Assembly (NCBI GenBank): GCA_021845325.1
Contig: JAKBRR010000114.1
Coordinates: 1 to 6,259, forward strand
Direction: 5' to 3'
Origin: Thermoplasmata archaeon
GTDB taxonomy: Archaea > Thermoplasmatota > Thermoplasmata > Thermoplasmatales > Thermoplasmataceae
Length of the DNA: 6,259 bases
The notes beneath the pieces are model-generated. The model saw only the letters and a program-made list of their open reading frames with translations, had not been told where the DNA came from and did no database searches. The position numbers were made by a program, and so were the translations under genes. Below, piece after piece: positions 1 to 5,324 of the stretch (its first letter is position 1; every line of letters begins with the position of its first letter).

Positions 1-1
1 C

Positions 2-58
2 AAGGCTGTCACCTTGGAGCATACAATGGAGGTAATCCCCGGACTCATGGAGGAGTGA
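2..58 (+). CDS. C-terminal tail of an unknown protein (5' end outside the window)
   Basis: An open frame enters at the left edge and ends at TGA 56-58, giving 18 residues that finish ...EVIPGLMEE. The GGAGGAGTGA string that contains its stop codon also provides the ribosome binding site of the next gene, whose TTG start lies four bases after the stop. The two are therefore probably cotranscribed and translationally coupled. Too little protein remains to identify a family. The frame is accepted because of this spacing, not from recognised sequence. Confidence 0.5.
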   Translation, partial: KAVTLEHTMEVIPGLMEE

Positions 59-62
59 TTCT

Positions 63-263
63 TTGAACAGGTTCGAGAAGGAATACATGACAGGAAGAAA
101 GGACCAGTTCGATGTTGATTATGCCATATTCAGAAAGACAGTGGATGAGACTGAGACCAGGGAGGAGCTGATAAATCAGCTTGAGCAGAAATTCAACTAT
201 GTGATATCTCACCTGGCAAATGAAAGGGCAAAAGATCTATTGCAGGAAATGAACCTGATCTGA
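63..263 (+). CDS. Small hypothetical protein, 66 residues, charged and helical
   Basis: I do not recognise a family. The product is rich in Glu, Lys, Arg and Asp with spaced hydrophobics (for example EELINQLEQKFNYVI near residues 35-49), which suggests two or three soluble alpha helices. There is no signal peptide, membrane segment or cysteine motif. TTG 63 is preferred because GGAGG at 49-53 sits about nine bases upstream. An ATG at 88 is a possible alternative start but has no comparable site. It follows the partial upstream gene by four bases, so the two look like one operon. Its 3' end converges on and overlaps by 27 bp the 3' end of the winged-helix gene on the other strand. A function cannot be proposed. 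Confidence 0.6.
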   Translation: MNRFEKEYMTGRKDQFDVDYAIFRKTVDETETREELINQLEQKFNYVISHLANERAKDLLQEMNLI

Positions 264-551
264 ATTCAGCAGATCGATCATTTCAATCAATTTATCCCCC
301 ATTTTCCTGCCTTTCTCTGTGAGGCTTACCATGTTTCTGTTGGGGTATGATTTTGTGTCAATCCTGGTGTCAATCAGCCCCATTTCCTTTGCCTTCTGAA
401 CACTGGAATAGACCTGATGCACTGGAATCCCGGCATTATCGATTATTGCGGTAATCTGCTTTTCGCCGTTCTTATGAAGAAAGTAAATGAGCCTGAGAAA
501 GCCTGACTGTTTCTCAATTAATCTGAGTGTTTCCACTCTGTATGATTGCAA
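237..551 (-). CDS. Winged helix-turn-helix transcriptional regulator (MarR/PadR-like size), paralogue of 5321-5614
   Basis: A 104-residue one-domain DNA-binding protein, probably a cytoplasmic transcription regulator. The order is an N-terminal helix with EKQSG (13-17) and a hydrophobic helix, a helix-turn-helix region around residues 33-57 with the recognition helix near VYSSVQKAKEMGLI, then a wing hairpin ending in SLTEKGRKM (about 76-84) and a C-terminal helix. The EKQSG, KAKE-x-G, ID...YP.R and LTE-x-G signatures recur in the 97-residue protein at 5321-5614, so the two are paralogues; my hand alignment gives roughly one third identity. The start is TTG 551, with GTG 536 possible; neither has a clear ribosome binding site. 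Its 5' end is head to head with the methyltransferase gene, so it may control that gene as well as itself. The ligand and operator are unknown. Confidence 0.75.
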   Translation of the reverse strand: MQSYRVETLRLIEKQSGFLRLIYFLHKNGEKQITAIIDNAGIPVHQVYSSVQKAKEMGLIDTRIDTKSYPNRNMVSLTEKGRKMGDKLIEMIDLLNSDQVHFLQ

Positions 552-602
552 TTATGTGATAATAGTTTTTCATTGTGCAATAAGAAATCATTTAAGGATG
601 AA
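552..602. promoter_or_regulatory. AT-rich divergent promoter region between wHTH regulator and DNA methyltransferase
   Basis: The short gap between the two divergent starts is AT-rich and must hold both promoters. On the plus strand CATTTAAG (about 591-598) sits 26-30 bases before ATG 624, a spacing typical of a TATA box serving a leaderless archaeal message. For the minus strand, ACTATTATC (about 558-566) is a weak TATA candidate if GTG 536 is the start. A regulator bound here would affect both genes. No convincing operator palindrome was seen. Confidence 0.4.
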
Positions 603-1379
603 ATGATTGCGTATTCGACAATAATGAAGTCACTCTTCAGGTATTATGGAGGAAAATTCCACCAGATAAAGGATATTCTGTCGATTCTGGAGGAACACAG
701 GGATTCATTCGATCTCGCAGTTGATGTGTTTGGAGGTTCAGGGAAGGTATTGCTTAACATTCCTGATGAATGGGGGAAAATGAAGGTATACAATGACCTG
801 AATGATGATCTATACGTCACGTTCAAGGTTCTGCAGGACCCTGAAAAGAGAAGGGCATTAATCAGAAAGCTCAGGTTTGCATTCGCACATGAAAAGGTAT
901 TCCATGAGATGAGGGATTCTCAATATGCCGGGGATGTGGATCGTGCCTTCCGGCTGATATACATCCAGACCTATTCATTTATGGGTGATTCAAGGAATTT
1001 TGGCAGGAGATACAAAGGTCCAGTGAGGCCATCGAGATTCTCAATGGAGAACTTCGCATATGTGAAAGACTGGACAATAGAGAATATGGATTTCAGGGAC
1101 CTGATGAGGAAATACTCGAAGCCGGGAGTGTTTTTCTATCTGGATCCTCCATATCTCTCATCTGGCAGGAAGTACAGGTACAGTTTCACCATTGATGATC
1201 TCGTGGATCTCAAAGGATGCATGGAGAGGCATCCAGGTTCATATTTGCTGAATCTGTCCACATTTGACAAAGGGATGGAGGAGATCTTCGGTGAGCCTGA
1301 CAGGATCATGGATTACACCAACCCGGTGCATCATGACGTGGAGAGGAAGTGGGGTTGCGGGTACTGGTGGAAATTTTAA
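603..1379 (+). CDS. D12-class (Dam-like) DNA adenine-N6 methyltransferase
   Basis: This protein of 258 residues is predicted to transfer methyl from S-adenosylmethionine to N6 of adenine in a short DNA site. Visible motifs, numbered from ATG 603, are RYYGGK (13-18, motif X region), DVFGGSGKVLLN (41-52, the FxGxG SAM-binding motif I), YNDLND (63-68, motif II region) and YLDPPY (179-184, catalytic motif IV). The order I, variable target-recognition part, IV is that of the alpha/D12 group, and the length fits Dam-type enzymes. The start is uncertain. ATG 603 has a weak AAGGATG upstream, ATG 624 lies at leaderless distance from a TATA-like site, and the frame stays open to TTG 546. No restriction endonuclease is adjacent, so it looks like an orphan or a modification component. 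The recognition sequence cannot be read from the protein. Confidence 0.9.
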   Translation: MIAYSTIMKSLFRYYGGKFHQIKDILSILEEHRDSFDLAVDVFGGSGKVLLNIPDEWGKMKVYNDLNDDLYVTFKVLQDPEKRRALIRKLRFAFAHEKVFHEMRDSQYAGDVDRAFRLIYIQTYSFMGDSRNFGRRYKGPVRPSRFSMENFAYVKDWTIENMDFRDLMRKYSKPGVFFYLDPPYLSSGRKYRYSFTIDDLVDLKGCMERHPGSYLLNLSTFDKGMEEIFGEPDRIMDYTNPVHHDVERKWGCGYWWKF

Positions 1380-1404
1380 AATGGTTCTTCTAAGAATTCC
1401 AAGC

Positions 1405-1416
1405 AAATATATATTT
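1405..1416. promoter_or_regulatory. Strong palindromic TATA-box candidate (AAATATATATTT)
   Basis: AAATATATATTT is a perfect 12-bp palindrome that matches the archaeal TATA consensus well. It lies 26 bp after the methyltransferase stop codon. On the plus strand the ATG at 1438 is about 27 bases from its centre, which is the spacing of a leaderless transcript. Because the site is symmetric, transcription towards the methyltransferase 3' end is also possible. No conventional gene follows, which makes the promoter conspicuous. Confidence 0.45.
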
Positions 1417-1447
1417 GACAAATGTATAAGAGTGATAATGTCAAATA
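1412..1447. repeat. 9-bp perfect inverted repeat TATTTGACA / TGTCAAATA
   Basis: TATTTGACA at 1412-1420 is repeated inverted as TGTCAAATA at 1439-1447, with an 18-base spacer. The left arm overlaps the TATA-like palindrome and the right arm overlaps the ATG at 1438, so the pair brackets a predicted transcription start. It could be a two-site operator or an RNA hairpin. A chance origin in AT-rich DNA cannot be excluded. Confidence 0.45.
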
Positions 1448-1530
1448 ATATTATTCTTCACACTCATTTTGAGGCTAACAGCAATCATACCACCCAACCA
1501 AAGAACAAAATTCAAGAGGTGTTTTTGTGA
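1438..1530 (+). CDS. Possible leaderless micro-ORF, 30 residues, invaded by the MITE-like element
   Basis: ATG 1438 opens a 30-residue frame (starting MSNNIILHTHFE, ending QEVFL) at the leaderless distance from the TATA-like site. The product is polar, rich in Asn and His, and matches no family I know. The last third of the frame is DNA of the MITE-like element that begins at 1487. If the element and one AATC copy are removed, the frame would instead run to a TGA near 1631 and give a 25-residue product, so no longer ancestral gene is restored. It may simply be a chance ORF. Confidence 0.2.
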   Translation: MSNNIILHTHFEANSNHTTQPKNKIQEVFL

Positions 1531-1603
1531 AATATTTAGGACAATAGATCTGCTTGGTATTCTGCTGAATCTCCACTGGTTCTTTGTGTTGGGTGGGATA
1601 ATC
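1483..1603. mobile_element. MITE-like element (113 bp, 1487-1599) with imperfect terminal inverted repeats and AATC target duplication
   Basis: The left end ATACCACCCAACCAAAGAAC (1487-1506) is the inverted counterpart of the right end (1579-1599). Pairing 1490-1498 with 1588-1596 and 1499-1506 with 1579-1586 gives 17 bp interrupted only by an unpaired T at 1587. One mismatch (1489/1597) then separates two more pairs at the outer edge. Immediately outside are identical AATC direct repeats at 1483-1486 and 1600-1603, as expected of a 4-bp target-site duplication. The roughly 70-bp interior has no long ORF, so this is a non-autonomous element that would need a transposase elsewhere. It lies between the convergent methyltransferase and radical SAM genes. 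The parent IS family cannot be named from these ends. Confidence 0.65.
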
Positions 1604-1632
1604 TGTGGCAGCCAGTGTCTAATAAATCATGA

Positions 1633-2757
1633 TCAATATTGTAAGGGATATGGGGCTTCTTCAGCCTTTTTTAGTGTTTTTGGTCTGAGCTCCATAGCCT
1701 GTTCAAATGTTTCTGAACAGAGGAACTTATCTGCCAAAGCCTTGTAGGGAACCCAAGTTCCTGCAAAGCCCAGCACTCTTCTGGCATCAGCTATCATTTC
1801 AAGTTTTTCTGGTGTCCAGAGTGGAGACACATAGCCTGTTCTGGTGAGGGAGTCAAGTGGAATAAACCTCATGGGATAAACCGATGCACCCCATTTCATC
1901 AAATTCTTGAGCCGGAGAAGGAAATCCTCTGGAGTATCACCTTTCTTATGCTGTTCATCCCAGAAATTATAAAGCATATAGAAGATCAGGTTCTTTTTCT
2001 TATATCCCGCTTCCCCTAACAGTTCTATGGCCTTTTTGATATAGGGACCTTCCCAGGGCCAGTCATATGCCATATGAATGCTCTTTGACCTGACATCAGC
2101 GAGAAGTCCTGCGGTTTCCTCATCCATTAACCTTGCATCGAGTCCTTGGTTAAAGTCAGCTTCTATTCCATGCTCGATTAGCTCTTTCAACATGGATTTG
2201 GCAAAAGGAGAGGCAAGGAAGTTATTGTCCCATATTGTCACCTTTTTGTGGGATGGGTGCATCAGATCTAATATGGAAGGTTTCTGGTCTCTCATACCTC
2301 CTTCTACCTTTGGAACAACACAGAACTGGCACTTCCTTATGCAGCCACGGGATGTGAATACAATTGACCTGTCCCAGTCTTTCCATTTGTCGACCCAATG
2401 CAATATGTCATAGGCAGGAAGGAACTTCTCTGCCTTTAGAAATAAGCCTTGATGTATTTTTACGAATGGAAAGTTATTTCTGATGTTACTTGGCATCAAT
2501 GTAGCGTAGATCCCACCGACTTTAATTTCCGACTTGGGGAAACGACTGTGGTAAAATTCGATTGTGTCATGAACGGGTTTCCATGAATAGGTAAACAATG
2601 ATGTTATCTCCACAAAATCTGGTCTATCTGCGATATCTGAAAGCCCACGAACGTATTGTATCTCATTTCCATATGACCTGTGATACGAGGCTAGCTTCAA
2701 TAACCCTAATGGAGGATACTTCGTGTAATAATCTGGTTCAACCAATAAAACTTTCAC
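1633..2757 (-). CDS. Radical SAM protein with B12-binding-like N-terminal domain
   Basis: This predicted [4Fe-4S] enzyme, 374 residues from GTG 2757, should cleave S-adenosylmethionine to a 5'-deoxyadenosyl radical. The N-terminal part (about 1-115) has the Rossmann-like B12-binding pattern, with KVLLVEPD, YPPLGLLKLASYH and VGGIYATLMP, but I see no DxHxxG cobalt-ligand motif, so cobalamin binding is doubtful. The cluster motif GCIRKCQFC supplies Cys139, Cys143 and Cys146 (CX3CX2C). TIWDNNF and FNQGLDARL are typical later strands of the radical SAM barrel. GTG 2757 is preferred because it starts VKVLLVEPD; GTG 2778 adds seven residues, and neither has a ribosome binding site. The gene lies downstream of the GHKL ATPase on the same strand. 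The substrate is unknown: a nucleotide, nucleic acid, peptide or metabolite are all open. Confidence 0.85.
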   Translation of the reverse strand: MKVLLVEPDYYTKYPPLGLLKLASYHRSYGNEIQYVRGLSDIADRPDFVEITSLFTYSWKPVHDTIEFYHSRFPKSEIKVGGIYATLMPSNIRNNFPFVKIHQGLFLKAEKFLPAYDILHWVDKWKDWDRSIVFTSRGCIRKCQFCVVPKVEGGMRDQKPSILDLMHPSHKKVTIWDNNFLASPFAKSMLKELIEHGIEADFNQGLDARLMDEETAGLLADVRSKSIHMAYDWPWEGPYIKKAIELLGEAGYKKKNLIFYMLYNFWDEQHKKGDTPEDFLLRLKNLMKWGASVYPMRFIPLDSLTRTGYVSPLWTPEKLEMIADARRVLGFAGTWVPYKALADKFLCSETFEQAMELRPKTLKKAEEAPYPLQY

Positions 2758-2784
2758 AGAGTTATAAAGAACCAACACAAATAA

Positions 2785-2801
2785 GGATTTCTATAGAATC
2801 C
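2785..2801. promoter_or_regulatory. Near-palindrome GGATTTCTATAGAATCC upstream of the radical SAM gene
   Basis: This 17-bp near-palindrome has five-base arms GGATT/AATCC around CTATAG and lies 28 bp upstream of GTG 2757, or 7 bp upstream of GTG 2778. Its centre is also TATA-like on both strands. It could be a core promoter element, an operator, or both, letting the radical SAM gene be expressed separately from the ATPase. The evidence is sequence symmetry alone. Confidence 0.3.
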
Positions 2802-2808
2802 AGAATTT

Positions 2809-2838
2809 AGATCCTTTAAAATGAAGAAATTAGGATCT
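2809..2838 (-). terminator. Possible terminator/hairpin at the 3' end of the GHKL ATPase gene
   Basis: AGATCCT (2809-2815) and AGGATCT (2832-2838) form a 7-bp inverted repeat with a 16-base loop spanning the ATPase stop codon (2830-2832). Read on the minus strand, the loop contains the pyrimidine-rich TTTCTTCATTTTAA, compatible with an archaeal T-rich terminator. It may be a weak or attenuating signal before the radical SAM gene. Confidence 0.25.
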
Positions 2839-4548
2839 TGATTTAAGTCTCATGCGATCTATCATATTCCCTATCAAAGTAAGAAGTGCCATCACCCCTG
2901 CTTTTATGACATCCCTGTTATTAGAATTATCAAACCAATCAGTAGATTTTGACCCCTTGGCGTGTTCAGGTATATTACGAAATATCCTGTACGCTTTCTT
3001 AAAAAATACCTTTACATCATCGTTAGAGTCATTCTCACTGTCTGCCCCGTCGAAGAGAGTTAGAGTTTTACCAATTTCATCACACGCTTGTGTGAAATTT
3101 GAAAATTTCTTATTTGTCAATTTTTCTATCTTCTCCTTAAGGGGATTGAATGGATCTATGGTCAAATCTCCTTCATGTTTCCCCTCCATAAGCGTATTGA
3201 TTGTATCTTTGAGTTCTTTATCTCCTGTCATTGAAGAAACTGCTTTCTTTAATTCTATTCGTCCAGGGGGGTTCTTTTTGGTTTCTTCCATAACTTCATC
3301 TCTGACTATCCTGAATTCATCCTGAACTTGGGTCGATTCTTGTTGGAGTTGTTTCCCAAGCTTCTCAAAGGATGGATCATTCTTCAAAAAGTCAAGGTTC
3401 TCTTTGAAATTCTTCCTTTGTATTTCGCTGACGCCCTTCTTCTTTTCATCGAGAGACCCCATATTTTCTATACTTTTTATCTTCTTCTTGGGGCTGGAAA
3501 TATTCACAGAAACGTAGCTATTCAATCTTTGAAGTTTTAAAAAGAATTGCCTGACTTGGTCATAGAGCTCCATCGAAACTTCATTTTGTATTAGATCGTT
3601 TCGAGGAGCAGTTGGCTTGAGATTTAAATTCTCATGAACCAGATGTATTTCGCCTAAAAATCTGTCGTTGAATCTTCCATTAATTTCTGATTTTAGGCTT
3701 TGCCAATCCCTTATAACAAATCCATTGTGCCTTAGGGTAAATCCTCTCTCTTTCTTTAAGGCATCTCCGTTTTTATTGAGAGCAAACCAGCATAATGCAA
3801 TGACAGAGTTATTGTAAGTAAACGTCTTTGTTTCAAATTCTCTTAATTCCTCTGGGACTTCGTATAATCTATAGACCTCGCTGGCGTTTACCGTGACTTT
3901 TATGGAACGATAGTATCCTGAATTTTCGAAAGTATTCGTGATATCCTGGTAGAACTTAAAATCCTTATAAACTGGAACTGGCAAATTTTGAGAAATATAC
4001 TCTATTATCTTTTTCTCTGTGAATAAATCCCTCCCTCCCGGAGAGATATCCTCCAAACGAATTATGGTGTAACTTTCCTTGTACTCGCTTTCTGGAACAT
4101 CAATATGATCTATATCTCCAGTGTTGTTGCTCAGAAAAACTAATGCAGCAATATTTTTTGCGGAGTTATCCCTCAAGCCCTTGGAGTCTATTTCAATTCT
4201 GAGTTTTTGTTTAGCACCCTCCTTTTTTGTTATAATTACAAGTTTATTGCAAACTGCAACTCCACTCCATATCCCGATTCCATACATTCCTTCAGCTTTT
4301 TCAAAATTCTTTGTATATAAGCCGACGCCAAGTGCTTTCGTGAGCTGCTCCTCATCCATCCCCTTCCCGTCATCCTTTAGAACCAAATTTATATCGTTCT
4401 CAAGAGAAATAGTCACTGTAGATGCTGATGAGGGTTCATCGTAGGAGTTCTGTATATATTCTCTTATGCAACTTAAATTTCGAGAATATAACCCCGTAGT
4501 TATCGCAAACATAAGATTTGAACCTAGCAACTCATTTGTGAACTGCAT
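2830..4548 (-). CDS. GHKL (Hsp90/MutL/MORC-type) ATPase with S5-like domain and long helical tail
   Basis: A 572-residue soluble protein. Residues 1-160 form a GHKL ATP-binding fold: N-box REYIQNSYD with Glu30, Asn34 and Asp37; G1 motif DDGKGM (59-64); G2 motif GMYGIGIWSG (87-96), the lid glycines. Glu30 is the expected general base, so ATP hydrolysis should be intact. About 200-340 resembles the ribosomal-S5-like second domain, ending in GEIHLVHENLNLKP and APRNDL. From about 345 onward it is strongly charged and probably coiled coil (350-460), followed by a helical C-terminal part with an acidic DSENDSNDD stretch near 503-511. No nuclease motif is evident. ATG 4548 is well supported by GAGGAG five bases upstream and overlaps the preceding gene by 17 bp. 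ATP-gated dimerisation is known for the family. A DNA-clamp or chaperone-like defence role is inference. Confidence 0.85.
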   Translation of the reverse strand: MQFTNELLGSNLMFAITTGLYSRNLSCIREYIQNSYDEPSSASTVTISLENDINLVLKDDGKGMDEEQLTKALGVGLYTKNFEKAEGMYGIGIWSGVAVCNKLVIITKKEGAKQKLRIEIDSKGLRDNSAKNIAALVFLSNNTGDIDHIDVPESEYKESYTIIRLEDISPGGRDLFTEKKIIEYISQNLPVPVYKDFKFYQDITNTFENSGYYRSIKVTVNASEVYRLYEVPEELREFETKTFTYNNSVIALCWFALNKNGDALKKERGFTLRHNGFVIRDWQSLKSEINGRFNDRFLGEIHLVHENLNLKPTAPRNDLIQNEVSMELYDQVRQFFLKLQRLNSYVSVNISSPKKKIKSIENMGSLDEKKKGVSEIQRKNFKENLDFLKNDPSFEKLGKQLQQESTQVQDEFRIVRDEVMEETKKNPPGRIELKKAVSSMTGDKELKDTINTLMEGKHEGDLTIDPFNPLKEKIEKLTNKKFSNFTQACDEIGKTLTLFDGADSENDSNDDVKVFFKKAYRIFRNIPEHAKGSKSTDWFDNSNNRDVIKAGVMALLTLIGNMIDRMRLKSRS

Positions 4549-4825
4549 TTCTGCTCCTCATAAAATCTTCTTCTGATTTCAAAACAACTGTAAGGCCATT
4601 TATATTCTCCGTAAAATATTTTATGTCTGTTTCAATTAACTGTCCCTCAATAGAGTTTGGAAAGAACTGAATTGATGTCATCAGATTGCCTAAGTGTGCT
4701 AAAAGAGGATCAATTCTGACTTTGTTCCAATCAGTAAGAGGTTTAAATTTAGAAAAGCCCTCCTTTAGATTTTCCAACTCTTTCTTCAGAATCCCTAACT
4801 TTAACAAATAATCTGTAGTATCCAT
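4532..4825 (-). CDS. Hypothetical helical protein, 97 residues, coupled to the GHKL ATPase
   Basis: No recognised family. ATG 4825 gives 97 residues. Residues 5-27 (DYLLKLGILKKELENLKEGF) look like an amphipathic, probably coiled-coil helix; the rest alternates hydrophobic and charged segments, including NKVRIDPLLAHLGNLM (34-49) and YFTENINGLTVVLKSEEDF. There are no cysteines, signal peptide or membrane segment. The frame is open to TTG 4867, but the extra 14 residues are basic and look like leader DNA; the site before 4825 (GGGAAAG) is weak. The stop TGA 4534-4532 lies inside the start of the ATPase gene, whose GAGGAG ribosome site is inside this gene. Such overlap suggests matched production of the two proteins, so a small partner or regulator of the ATPase is the best guess. 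Confidence 0.65.
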   Translation of the reverse strand: MDTTDYLLKLGILKKELENLKEGFSKFKPLTDWNKVRIDPLLAHLGNLMTSIQFFPNSIEGQLIETDIKYFTENINGLTVVLKSEEDFMRSRNAVHK

Positions 4826-4885
4826 ATTCTTTCCCTTTTTTCTAAATGCCGCTTCACTCCTTCTCAATTGTAACTTTGACTTGTT

Positions 4886-5014
4886 TCAGTCCCATACACC
4901 TGGTTTGTCCGTACTTATCATATTTTTACATTTGTGTGTTCTTGCTTCTTCGTCTGATTCAAAAACTTCTCCACAACTTTTACATTTTCGTTCCGTTTCA
5001 ATACTTTCATCCCT
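4886..5014 (-). CDS. Small C2HC zinc-finger protein or fragment, no standard start codon
   Basis: An open frame between TAG 5017-5015 and TGA 4888-4886 encodes 42 residues with a clear zinc finger: C11-x2-C14, a twelve-residue spacer GEVFESDEEART, then H27-x-C29, followed by a polar tail ending PGVWD. The spacing and the CxxCGxxF pattern match archaeal C2H2-like fingers, which usually bind nucleic acid or protein. There is no ATG, GTG or TTG in the frame before the finger; ATT 5002 is the only near-cognate start. A +1 shift at the GGA-TGA end of the preceding mini-ORF (5009-5007) would fuse the two into one protein. So this is either a frameshifted gene, a programmed shift, a non-standard start or an assembly error. 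An overlapping 30-residue frame from ATG 5010 lacks the motif. Confidence 0.5.
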   Translation of the reverse strand, partial: RDESIETERKCKSCGEVFESDEEARTHKCKNMISTDKPGVWD

Positions 5015-5087
5015 CTAAAATTTCTTCAATTTCCTTTAATTTCTTGGCCACAAGTTTTCCCTCCTCGGTAATTTTCTCATCATTCAT
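5007..5087 (-). pseudogene. Truncated copy of the winged-helix gene 3' end (26-residue mini-ORF)
   Basis: ATG 5087 to TGA 5007 encodes 26 residues whose body, TEEGKLVAKKLKEIEEILEG, matches the C-terminus of the regulator at 5321-5614 (TENGKLVTKKLKESEDILRE). The DNA is also repeated, so this is a duplicated gene end and not a convergent sequence. The DNA-binding part is absent, so it cannot act as the parent does. Even so, a full GGAGGTGA ribosome site (5106-5099) stands eleven bases before the ATG, inside the end of the membrane-protein gene, so the fragment may be translated. The zinc-finger frame begins around its stop codon, one base out of phase. Confidence 0.55.
5023..5060. repeat. Direct repeat copy 1 (38 bp), 3' end of winged-helix gene
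   Basis: Positions 5023-5060 match 5346-5383 in 35 of 38 bases, and the inner 29 bases (5032-5060) match with a single difference. This copy lies in the mini-ORF. The high DNA identity implies a fairly recent duplication of the regulator's 3' end. Confidence 0.8.
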
Positions 5088-5090
5088 GAT

Positions 5091-5324
5091 TTACCCCTTC
5101 ACCTCCTTTTGTTTAAATTCCCATTTCACCCTAGCTCTTATAGAAGATACAATTCCAAAGATCACTAGAATCAATACCCCAATTGAAACGTACAACGGAT
5201 AAATTGGTCCAACCAATTGCGCCATACCAGTTAAAATTGTAAATAGAGCAATCAGATAATAGACCAGTAATCCCACCGCGATAATTATAAGCGGAATGTT
5301 AACCTTATATGAAAACGGCTTCAT
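5091..5324 (-). CDS. Small two-helix membrane protein, 77 residues
   Basis: The product has two hydrophobic segments long enough to cross the membrane, about residues 10-32 (IPLIIIAVGLLVYYLIALF) and 41-63 (IYPLYVSIGVLILVIFGIV), joined by a short glycine-containing turn. The basic C-terminus (RARVKWEFKQKEVKG) suggests a cytoplasmic tail. No family is recognised. ATG 5324 overlaps the regulator's TGA in ATGA, a strong sign of translational coupling. Pairs of a winged-helix regulator and a small membrane protein could be a membrane sensor with its regulator, or a holin/toxin-like unit; the sequence does not decide. The gene is flanked on both sides by copies of the regulator's 3' end. Confidence 0.7.
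   Translation of the reverse strand: MKPFSYKVNIPLIIIAVGLLVYYLIALFTILTGMAQLVGPIYPLYVSIGVLILVIFGIVSSIRARVKWEFKQKEVKG

Noticed and set aside
260..269. CTGAATTCAG palindrome at the convergent gene ends as a bidirectional terminator
   Set aside because: It is short, overlaps the stop of the 66-residue gene and has no T-run on either side, so it cannot be told from chance.
546..602. N-terminal extension of the methyltransferase from TTG 546
   Set aside because: The extra 19 residues overlap the divergent regulator start, are unlike the family N-terminus, which normally begins shortly before the YGGK motif, and have no ribosome site.
1469..1747. Plus-strand frame with a hydrophobic stretch crossing the MITE-like element
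   Set aside because: It starts inside the element's flank and ends antisense to the radical SAM gene; the hydrophobic run is partly encoded by the element's inverted repeat and is probably accidental.
2852..4444. Long plus-strand open frames (2852-3325, 3328-3540, 4121-4444) opposite the ATPase gene
   Set aside because: They are antisense to a gene with clear GHKL motifs; their Phe/Ser/Leu-rich products match complementary reading of Lys/Glu-rich coding sequence.
4846..5202. 118-residue plus-strand frame rich in Phe, Ser and Cys
   Set aside because: It runs antisense through the zinc-finger frame, the duplicated regulator end and the membrane-protein gene, and has no ribosome site or recognisable domain.
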